Shown piece after piece: positions 7,756 to 13,631 of a stretch of 49,011 bases of DNA (its first letter is position 1; every line of letters begins with the position of its first letter). The notes beneath the pieces are model-generated. The model did no database searches. It saw only the letters and a list, made by a program, of their open reading frames with translations, and was not told where the DNA came from. The translations under genes were made by a program, and so were the position numbers. Source of the stretch: Streptosporangiaceae bacterium (GTDB taxonomy: Bacteria > Actinomycetota > Actinomycetes > Streptosporangiales > Streptosporangiaceae); the NCBI GenBank assembly GCA_019245115.1, contig JAFARZ010000264.1:1-49011 (forward strand), written 5' to 3'.

Positions 7756-8724
7756 TCAGGCGGACGGGGTGAGCGCGCGAAGCGGCGTGGCCAGTTCCCT
7801 GGTGAAGAAGTCCATGAAACCGTCCGGATCAGGCCCGGTGTTCATGGCGACCAGGTGATCGAAGCCCGCGTCGACGTACTGCTGGGCGACCTGCAGGTGC
7901 CGCTTGACGTCGGGGCCGCAGGCCATCTGTTCCCTGACCTCCTGCGGGCCGATGCTCGCGACCGCGGCCTGGAAGTTCACCGGGTTGGGCAGCTCGGCCA
8001 TGACCTTCCATCCGGTCAGCGCGAAGCTGTTCTTCTCCAGCACGGCCTGGACGGCGGTGTCCTCGTCTTCGGCCCAGGCCAGCGGCATTTCCCCGTAGGC
8101 GGGTCCGTGGCCGCCGAGCTGCTGCCAGGTGCTTACCAGGTCACCGTCGGGTTCGGTGGCGAACAAGCCGTCGCCGAGCTCGGCGGCGATCGTGGCGGAT
8201 TCAGGTCCGCTGGCCGCAACGGCGATCGGCGGAAGCTCGTCGGGAAGATCGAAGACGCGGGCGTCCTCGAGGTTCAGGTACTTGCCCTCGTAGGATCGGT
8301 ATCCGCCCTGCCACAGCAGGCGGATGATCTCCAGCGCCTCGCGGAATCGCTGGTGGCGGATGCGCGTGCCGGGGAAGCCCAGGCCGACGACATGCTCGTT
8401 CAGCCGTTCCCCGGCTCCGGCGCCGAGGGTGAAGCGCCCGTCGGAGATGATGGCCAGGGTGGCCGCCGCCTGGGCGATGATCGCAGGGTGGTAGCGCACC
8501 GAGGGGCACGTGACCCCCGAGGCGAGGCCGATCCGCTCGGTCTTGACGGCTATCGCCGACAGCAGGCTCCAAGTGAAGGCGCTGTGCCCCTGGGCTTCCA
8601 GCCACGGATGATAGTGGTCGCTCATCTCCACGAAATCGAACCCGGCCTGTTCGGCCAGCACAGCCTGACGGATGATCTCCTTCGGGCCGAAGGCCTCGGT
8701 GGCGAGCTTGTACCCGATTCGCAT
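7756..8724 (-). CDS. F420-dependent LLM-class oxidoreductase (G6PDH-like branch)
   Basis: A 322-residue luciferase-like TIM barrel. The N-terminus MRIGYKLATEAFGPKEIIRQAVLAEQAGFDFVEMSDHYHPW and the blocks GVTCPSVRYHPAIIAQAAATLA, GAGAGERLNEHVVG and PPIAVAASGPESATIAAELGDG are those of the F420-dependent glucose-6-phosphate dehydrogenase-related branch (TIGR03557-like). Hydride transfer to or from F420 is expected; the substrate cannot be read from sequence. Start 8724 is chosen because GAGAGGA lies just upstream; the longer frame starting at 8754 lacks a ribosome site. Single gene, divergent from the TRIC remnant. Confidence 0.88.
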   Translation of the reverse strand: MRIGYKLATEAFGPKEIIRQAVLAEQAGFDFVEMSDHYHPWLEAQGHSAFTWSLLSAIAVKTERIGLASGVTCPSVRYHPAIIAQAAATLAIISDGRFTLGAGAGERLNEHVVGLGFPGTRIRHQRFREALEIIRLLWQGGYRSYEGKYLNLEDARVFDLPDELPPIAVAASGPESATIAAELGDGLFATEPDGDLVSTWQQLGGHGPAYGEMPLAWAEDEDTAVQAVLEKNSFALTGWKVMAELPNPVNFQAAVASIGPQEVREQMACGPDVKRHLQVAQQYVDAGFDHLVAMNTGPDPDGFMDFFTRELATPLRALTPSA

Positions 8725-8767
8725 GTCCTCTCCCTCGCCGTACCGGCGCCACATGATTCCCTGACAG

Positions 8768-9133
8768 TTGCTCGAACCCGCCGCCGGCTACCCCACGGCC
8801 CCGGGCATAAACCGGCCGGTGTTCAGCCCGGTACAAGCGGGCAAGTTAGACGCGGTGACGGCGCGGGCCGTAGCCGCCGTCGGCGGCGGGACGATCCGGG
8901 ACGTCCTGGTCCGGCAGGTCCCCACAGTCCTCAGCAGCGGCCTGTACGCCATCCCCGCCCTGATAGGCGCCGCGATCGCGGTAACCACCGCGCGCACCGG
9001 GGTCTACGGCGTTCCCGCTGCCTTCGGAGCCGCCGTGGCCTGCTTCCTGATCCGGCTAGCGGGCATCCGCTACAACATCGACGCGCCCATCGCACGCGAG
9101 GACAAGAGCAACGAGGACAACGGCAACGAGTGA
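8768..9133 (+). pseudogene. TRIC cation-channel family remnant (C-terminal half)
   Basis: From about 8860 the translation is the second half of a bacterial TRIC channel: AVGGGTIRDVLVRQVPTVL followed by two hydrophobic stretches ending in LIRLAGIRYNIDAP. Complete TRIC proteins have about 200-220 residues with two such GGG-R-D repeats; the first repeat and its helices are missing. The 5' part of the frame (before ~8860) does not resemble the family. It therefore looks like a 5'-truncated gene. 9134-9349 downstream holds no recognisable gene. Confidence 0.6.
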
Positions 9134-9349
9134 GCACACCGGACGTCCCTGCCCTCGCAGCACCGAATCCAGGCTTCCTGGCCGCCGGGCGCCGGCCGGC
9201 CGCAGGCCACTACGGACGAGCGAGGCGGGATCCGAGGCGCTCCGTGATGGCCTGCCTGCGTCATTCGATGAGATGATGAATGGGACACATTGCCGTGTTA
9301 CTCCTAGTCCGTTCCCTTTTGCCGGCTGCTGTCCAATACGAACTCAGGG

Positions 9350-10591
9350 ATGAGATCACGACCTGCCGTGCCGTCCGGCCGCCCTGAAACTCGCGGACCA
9401 GAAGGCGTCACGGGAGTTTTGCCGCCCCGGTGGCGTCTTGCCGGGGCAGGGGCACTCGCAGCCGCGGCGTTCTGCTATGCCACAGGTGACAACCTGCCTG
9501 TCGGCCTGCTACCGGTCATGTCCGCGAGCCTGCGTTCCTCACTGCCGGCCACCGGCCTGCTGGTGACAATTTACGCTGTGGTGGTAGCTGTGGCGTCGGC
9601 GCCGCTGACATATCTGACCCGCCGTGTTCCCCATCGCCTCCTGCTGGCCGGCATGCTGGCGGTCTTCGTTGCCGGGACCCTGGCCGGCGCCGCCGCTCCA
9701 GGTTACGGGTGGCTCATGGCCACGCGGGTGGTGACGGCCTTGTCCCAGGCCGTGTTCTGGTCGGTGGTATTCGTGGTAGCAGCGGGCATGTTCCCGGCTG
9801 GCGAACGCGGCCGGGCCATCGCCATCGCGGGGTCGGGCGGCCCGCTCGCCATCCTCCTCGGAGTGCCCGCGGGCACATGGATAGGGCAGCATGCTGGCTG
9901 GCGCATAGCCTTCGTCGCTGTTTCCGGGGCCGGCCTGGCGACGGCAGCGGCGGTGATCGTGCTTATCCCCGCACGCAAGCCGTCAGAAAACCACGCCGCG
10001 GCGGGAACTGATCCCGATGCGCTTGGCTACGGATTGCTGATTGCCGCAACGTTCCTGGCTGTCGCTGGCACGTATACCGCCTATACCTACGTCAGCGCAT
10101 TTCTCACCAAGGTCAGCGGGCTGCCCGCCGCGGACGTCCCGCGGGTGCTGCTGATCGGTGGCCTTGCCTCGCTGGCCGGGATCGGAAGCTCCGGCTGGCT
10201 CATAAGCCGGCATTCCCGGGCGGCGTTGGCAGTTCCGACCGCAATCCTGGCCGTTTCAATGTTCGGGCTTTGTGTTCTCGGCACGGCGGGCCCCGCGGCG
10301 GCGATCCTGCAGGCAGTCGAGAGCTTTGGCGTGGCCTGCTTCGGGGTCTCGATACAGGCGTGTGTCTTCGTCGTGTCGCCGCGCGGCACCGACATCGCGT
10401 CGGCCGGGCTCACCTCCGCGTACAACGTCGGCATCGCCGCCGGGCCAATCATCGGCGGGTTCGTGCTGTCCGGGCCAGGCCTGCGCACAACGCCGCTGGC
10501 CGGAGGACTGCTGGCAAGCATCGCGCTGGCCGTTGTCCTCAGCCAGTCCCTCATCAAGGGGTACCGCTCAGGGCTTTCTGGACCTGGGTGA
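9350..10591 (+). CDS. MFS transporter, DHA1/chloramphenicol-exporter-like
   Basis: A 413-residue, 12-helix major facilitator protein. The first helix region FCYATGDNLPVGLLPVMSASL, loop LTYLTRRVPHRLLLAGM, motif AIAIAGSGGPLAILLGVPAGTWIGQHAGWRIAFV (motif C-like) and late helix GLTSAYNVGIAAGPIIGGFVL are typical of the DHA1 Cmx/AraJ-like group of proton-driven exporters. The ~25 residues before the first helix are non-conserved, so a later start is possible; no clear ribosome site precedes 9350. Substrate unknown. The gene body is intact, but both sides hold decayed genes. Confidence 0.85.
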   Translation: MRSRPAVPSGRPETRGPEGVTGVLPPRWRLAGAGALAAAAFCYATGDNLPVGLLPVMSASLRSSLPATGLLVTIYAVVVAVASAPLTYLTRRVPHRLLLAGMLAVFVAGTLAGAAAPGYGWLMATRVVTALSQAVFWSVVFVVAAGMFPAGERGRAIAIAGSGGPLAILLGVPAGTWIGQHAGWRIAFVAVSGAGLATAAAVIVLIPARKPSENHAAAGTDPDALGYGLLIAATFLAVAGTYTAYTYVSAFLTKVSGLPAADVPRVLLIGGLASLAGIGSSGWLISRHSRAALAVPTAILAVSMFGLCVLGTAGPAAAILQAVESFGVACFGVSIQACVFVVSPRGTDIASAGLTSAYNVGIAAGPIIGGFVLSGPGLRTTPLAGGLLASIALAVVLSQSLIKGYRSGLSGPG

Positions 10592-10596
10592 GTGCC

Positions 10597-10775
10597 TGCT
10601 CCCGAAGATCCTGGTCACCTTTTTCCCGACCACCGTGGGGCTGCTCGAGGGCTTCAACTCAAACCGAACCGGAAGCCTCGAACCTGATCACGTCCATGGG
10701 CGGCGGCCGGTTCAAGGAATTCGCGATGCTGCGGGTGCCGACCGCCCTGCCGTGCCAGTACGCCGGGCTGGTCCT
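10597..10775 (+). pseudogene. ABC transporter permease fragment (SsuC/ThiX-like)
   Basis: One frame reads PKILVTFFPTTVGLLEGF and, after a frameshift near 10655, another reads LITSMGGGRFKEFAMLRVPTALPCQYAGL. Together these are the conserved cytoplasmic EAA-loop region of nitrate/sulfonate/thiamin-type permeases (family form: FFP-x-x-V...G-x-x-R-F-x-x-x-x-L-P-x-A-L-P-Y-x-x-A-G-L). Both the N-terminal helices and the rest are missing. It begins immediately after the MFS stop. Relic only. Confidence 0.55.
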
Positions 10776-10875
10776 GGACGCGTCGCCGGGAATCCCGTCG
10801 TAGCTGCTGATCGTGCGTGACCACACCGCCTTGCCGGTCGTGGCGTTGATCGCCCACAGTACCTTCCGTTCGACG
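10750..10875 (-). pseudogene. PQQ/BamB-type beta-propeller repeat fragment
   Basis: On the minus strand a short stretch reads KVLWAINATTGKAVWSRTI, followed by a serine-rich link and SPAYWHG. This is one blade of a PQQ-like (WD40-like quinoprotein/BamB) repeat, whose hallmark is LxAIDAxTGKxxW. The surrounding frame (to 11084) has no similarity I recognise. Interpreted as a single leftover blade of a secreted propeller protein next to the ABC permease relic. Confidence 0.4.
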
Positions 10876-11084
10876 AGAGTTGTCGGTGGCGTGGGCTGTT
10901 CTTTCTGAGCGCGGAGCGATTCGGTGTAGGAATGCACGTCAGGAACGAAGGGTGCGCAGGCCGGTGCGGATTTCGCTGACCAGGATGTCGGGCGCACAGC
11001 GCGTGTTGTGCACTTTATTGCTAGCGCTCGCCTGGGTGATTGAGGGTCACCCAGACAAGGGGATTCGGGCCGGCGCAAGCGCAC

Positions 11085-11840
11085 CTACGGCTGGACGGTC
11101 GGACGCACGACAATCTCCCCGACGTCGACCGAATTTGGCTGCGCGACCGCGAACACGATGGCATCAGCGACCACCTCCGGCGACATGGCGATTGCATCGC
11201 GGCGGGCGGTCAGCGCGGCCAGCTCGCCCGGGTCACGAGTGGAGGAGATGAAATCGGTGTCGGTGAAACCTGGTGTTACGAGCGTGCAGCGTAGGCCCTC
11301 GGGAGCAAGTTCTTGCCGCAGCACGTCGCACAGGGCGCGCACCGCGGACTTGGTGGCGGCGTAAACAGCCTGGCCCGGGACCCACTTGGCGGCGGCGGTG
11401 GAGCCCACGGTGATGAAATGCCCCGCGCCCTGGGAACGGAAGATTGGCAACGCAGCGGCGATCCCATGCAGAACGCCGCGCAGGTTCACATCGATCATCT
11501 GGTTCCAGTCGTCCAGCTCACCCGACTTCAGCTGGGCGTTGATAGCCACTCCGGCGATGCTTGCCAGCACATCGAGGCGGCCGAACCGCTGTACCGCCAG
11601 GTCCACCAGAGCGCTCAGGTCCTCCGGCCGCGTTACGTCGATGCGCTGGTACGCCACCTGACCTCCATTGGCCATGATGGCATCAGCGGTGGACGCCAGT
11701 GCCTGCTCACCACGGGATCCGAGCACGACCGGAGCGCCACGAGCGGCAAGTAGCCGGGCGGTCGCTGCGCCGATGCCTCGCCCGGCACCAGTGATCGCGA
11801 CAACCTTCCCGCAGACCCCGTTCGGGTCGGCCTCAGTCAT
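11085..11840 (-). CDS. Short-chain dehydrogenase/reductase (classical SDR)
   Basis: 251 residues with the full classical SDR pattern: nucleotide motif TGAGRGIG (17-24), acidic turn then NGGQVAYQRIDVT, LDVLASIAGVA in place of NNAG, catalytic Ser in VGSTAAA, YAATK, and VTPGFTDTDF after the active site. NAD(P)-dependent carbonyl/alcohol chemistry is expected; the substrate is not readable. GGAGG lies 8 bases before ATG 11840. Intact, though flanked on both sides by gene fragments. Confidence 0.9.
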   Translation of the reverse strand: MTEADPNGVCGKVVAITGAGRGIGAATARLLAARGAPVVLGSRGEQALASTADAIMANGGQVAYQRIDVTRPEDLSALVDLAVQRFGRLDVLASIAGVAINAQLKSGELDDWNQMIDVNLRGVLHGIAAALPIFRSQGAGHFITVGSTAAAKWVPGQAVYAATKSAVRALCDVLRQELAPEGLRCTLVTPGFTDTDFISSTRDPGELAALTARRDAIAMSPEVVADAIVFAVAQPNSVDVGEIVVRPTVQP

Positions 11841-11934
11841 CGGTAGCCTCCATGTCAGCGCGGTACTTCATTGCGACTCCTGAACGTTGTGGGCGAGATG
11901 CCACATCACAGGGCTCCGGATAACCGGTGACTAT

Positions 11935-12048
11935 GAGAAAGTGTCCCGCGCGGACCTTGCCTGCCCGGACCAGCGCGTCGAATGCCTCGGCGGTTTCTTG
12001 CAGCGGCACATCAGGATCGTCGTAGTGGGCCCAGTACAGGTGGTCACT
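11935..12048 (-). pseudogene. Aldo/keto reductase fragment
   Basis: Minus-strand translation gives HLYWAHYDDPDVPLQETAEA then FDALVRAGKVRA, the hallmark segment of the aldo/keto reductase barrel (family form DLYQ-x-H-x-x-D-x-x-T-P-L-E-E-T-L-x-A-L-D-x-L-V-x-x-G-K-V-R). Sequence on both sides is unrelated and the frame is soon closed, so only about 40 residues of a ~320-residue enzyme survive. Confidence 0.6.
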
Positions 12049-12084
12049 TGCGTCCTTTCAAGCGGTCAGCGGCCGCCACGAGAA

Positions 12085-12161
12085 CACCGATGGGGCCATC
12101 GGTGCCGCCCTCCAAGGCAATTTGTACGATTCGAGCGTGCCGATGGCACCATCGGTGCCGT
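12085..12161. repeat. Hairpin repeat family 2, locus 2
   Basis: CACCGATGG (12085-12093) faces CCATCGGTG (12096-12104), and after about 36 bases CCGATGG (12141-12147) faces CCATCGG (12150-12156) within GAGCGTGCCGATGG...GGTGCCG. Same unit order and spacing as 7650-7719. Confidence 0.7.
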
Positions 12162-12200
12162 CAGAATCCAGTTCTCAAGCAGGCTCTGAGTGATTCGGAG

Positions 12201-12218
12201 AACGAACGGACGGTGGTG
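12201..12218. repeat. Hairpin repeat family 1, copy B (right arm only)
   Basis: AACGAACGGACGGTGGTG matches the right arm of family 1 but no left arm is present; the sequence to its left is the end of repeat family 2 plus ~40 bases. A half copy left by deletion or rearrangement. Confidence 0.6.
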
Positions 12219-12245
12219 ACACCCGCCGAGCAGAGCGCTGCGGCG

Positions 12246-12395
12246 CCCGGTCGCTGACCCGAGGGCGCCGACGGGACGCTGCTGAACGCGGTCGGGGACG
12301 AGGCCGTGCCGTTCAAAGACGTCGCCGCCGCCATCGGCCGCAGCCTGACCCTGCCGGTCAAGTCGGTCAGCGCCGAGGAGGCTGCCGGGCACAAG
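12246..12395 (+). pseudogene. NAD-dependent epimerase/SDR fragment truncated at hairpin
   Basis: The plus strand reads LLNAVGDEAVPFKDVAAAIG then RSLTLPVKSVSAEEAAGH, which is the C-terminal part of extended SDRs of the NAD(P)H-binding/epimerase group (family form: HAVAEEGVPFRDIAEVIGRRLGLPVVSxxxEEAxxHFGWF). Homology stops exactly where hairpin copy C begins, so the usual HFG-W/F continuation is replaced by hairpin-encoded residues and a stop at 12428. No upstream part of the gene is present. Confidence 0.6.
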
Positions 12396-12447
12396 CACCA
12401 CCGCCGTTCGTTATTAAAGAGCTTTTGAACGAACGGCGGTGGTGCTT
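12393..12447. repeat. Hairpin repeat family 1, copy C
   Basis: A perfect 20-bp inverted repeat, arms 12393-12412 and 12428-12447, with loop ATTAAAGAGCTTTTG that itself contains AAAGAGCTTT. It sits between the converging ends of two gene fragments, an epimerase (+) and a sortase (-). Compared with copy A it lacks one C:G pair in each arm, so the two arms have changed together. Confidence 0.85.
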
Positions 12448-12477
12448 GGTCAGCGGTACCGCGGCGCCCGTTCCGGG

Positions 12478-12585
12478 TCATGGTCCCCGGGCCGGGTGAG
12501 CGGATACCAGTACGGCGAAGGCCACGATGTTGGACTCGTAGCGGTGTGCGTGCTCGCCGAAGCTGCCGCCGCAGGTGATGTGAAC
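12478..12585 (-). pseudogene. Class F sortase C-terminal fragment
   Basis: Minus-strand translation EVHITCGGSFGEHAHRYESN then IVAFAVLV and a natural stop at 12478-12480. This is the catalytic-Cys end of class F sortases from actinobacteria (family form L-V/I-T-C-G-G-x-F-x...Y-x-x-N-x-V-V). Signal peptide, catalytic His and Arg region are missing; homology is lost just upstream of 12590. Confidence 0.55.
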
Positions 12586-12772
12586 TTCACATCAATGGAA
12601 ACCTTCAGTCACACACATCACTGTGGTAGTTTTAGTAACAGGCCAGGATCCACGCCCGGCTGGCAGTGGAGGCAATGTCAAGGGGCAGGAAGAGATCCGC
12701 CTACGAGCCCCCGTCCGCCGCGTAGATCCGGTGCGGGGCCAGCCGGATACGATGCCGTTTCTTTGAAGCCAG

Positions 12773-12806
12773 TTTCCTGAGCCGAAAATATTTTCGGCTC
12801 AGGAAA
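12773..12806. repeat. Perfect 34-bp palindrome
   Basis: Half-site TTTCCTGAGCCGAAAAT is followed at once by its exact reverse complement, with no spacer (centre 12789/12790). It is unlike its GC-rich surroundings in having an AT core. It could be a cruciform, an operator for a dimeric repressor, or a recombination/attachment relic. No adjacent intact gene explains it. Confidence 0.85.
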
Positions 12807-12908
12807 TCGTAGTCAGCAGGATGGCACCAGGCCGGCCGTCGGCGGGCTGGCCGCACGCGAGGCCTGTGCTGCCGGTATCAGCCCCTGCGGTCCAGCAGGC
12901 TGACTGTC

Positions 12909-13020
12909 GTGGAGCAGCTATGGGCCGGGGACCCGGCCGAGTTGTGGTCAACCGCCAAGCGGATGCTCGACGTCGGCCTGTCCCGCGAGGCGGTCCTGGA
13001 CCGCCCCGCCGGGCCACCAC
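12909..13020 (+). pseudogene. Short conserved-domain fragment (DUF1841-like, tentative)
   Basis: Reads EQLWAGDPAELWSTAKRMLD then VGLSREAVLDR before diverging. The W-x-x-D-P-x-E-x-W-x-T-A-x-R-x-L-x-x-G pattern recalls the helical DUF1841-type segment in actinobacterial proteins. No start, no complete domain and a nearby stop; taken as a remnant. Confidence 0.35.
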
Positions 13021-13099
13021 GCGCCATGAGTTCCGCTAGCCGCTCCTCGTAGCGCTACAGCCAGACGGGCGAAGGCATACGGGGTACGCTGTCGCCGAG

Positions 13100-13336
13100 A
13101 TGAGTAAGCGCAAGCAGCGGAAGTGTCGCATCTGCAAGAAGCGGCCGCCGTGGCGGTACAAGAACTGCCCGCCCGGGATCTGCAAGCGCTGCTACCACCG
13201 CCACGTCTGGGCGGAGCGTCCTCGCCGTAACCGAGAAGTCGCCGTGCTCGAACCGGAACCGTTCGAGCCGGAACGCTTTGAACTGGAACCGTTCGGACCG
13301 GAACCTTGGTGGGATCCCGACGGCCTTCCATTTTGA
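13100..13336 (+). CDS. Small basic zinc-ribbon protein with acidic repeat tail
   Basis: 78 residues. The first 45 are strongly basic and carry CRICKK and, after 16 residues, CKRC (two CxxC knuckles plus an extra Cys in NCPPG), a likely zinc ribbon of the kind found in small nucleic-acid-binding proteins. The C-terminal 30 residues are acidic and repetitive (EPEPFEPERFELEPFGPEPW); at DNA level this is a short imperfect repeat of ccggaaccgttcga. No good ribosome site is seen, so the start (ATG 13100) is by fit. It converges on the 13632 gene across hairpin copy D. Function unknown. Confidence 0.55.
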   Translation: MSKRKQRKCRICKKRPPWRYKNCPPGICKRCYHRHVWAERPRRNREVAVLEPEPFEPERFELEPFGPEPWWDPDGLPF

Positions 13337-13481
13337 CCGGCAACGGTGGGCGAGCGTAGAAGCCGGCCCACTCGTCCATCCGGCCCAGCTCGACGTTGCC
13401 GACACGGCACCGCTACTACGGTGCGCGGCGCGTCCAGCACCGTGTCCTCACCGATACCGGCACGGTAGGCACCCGCCTCGC

Positions 13482-13527
13482 ACACCGTGACCATCAACGG
13501 GTAGCTGGTCGGCTCTGGATAGAAGCA
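13482..13527. repeat. 46-bp dispersed repeat, copy 1
   Basis: Matches 18968-19013 with about five mismatches (shared start ACACCGTGACCATCAACGG, shared end GGCTCTGGATA-AAGCA). Here it runs directly into the left arm of hairpin copy D, so it may be the outer part of a larger repeat unit. Confidence 0.55.
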
Positions 13528-13580
13528 CCACCGTACGTTCGTTATGAAGGTCCTTTTAAAACGAACGGACGGTGGTGCTT
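13523..13580. repeat. Hairpin repeat family 1, copy D
   Basis: 21-bp arms (13523-13543, 13560-13580) with a single mismatch (GTACG against GGACG); the loop ATGAAGGTCCTTTTAA again contains a small internal dyad, AAGGTCCTT. It sits between the converging ends of the 13100 gene and the molybdenum hydroxylase gene. Confidence 0.85.
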
Positions 13581-13631
13581 GGTCTCGGACTAGGGGACTG
13601 GTGCTCGCGCCCTGGATGTTGTTGGTGATGA

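Noticed and set aside
7543..9276. 577-residue plus-strand frame over the oxidoreductase
   Set aside because: Antisense of the F420-dependent oxidoreductase gene and of repeat family 2; no domain.
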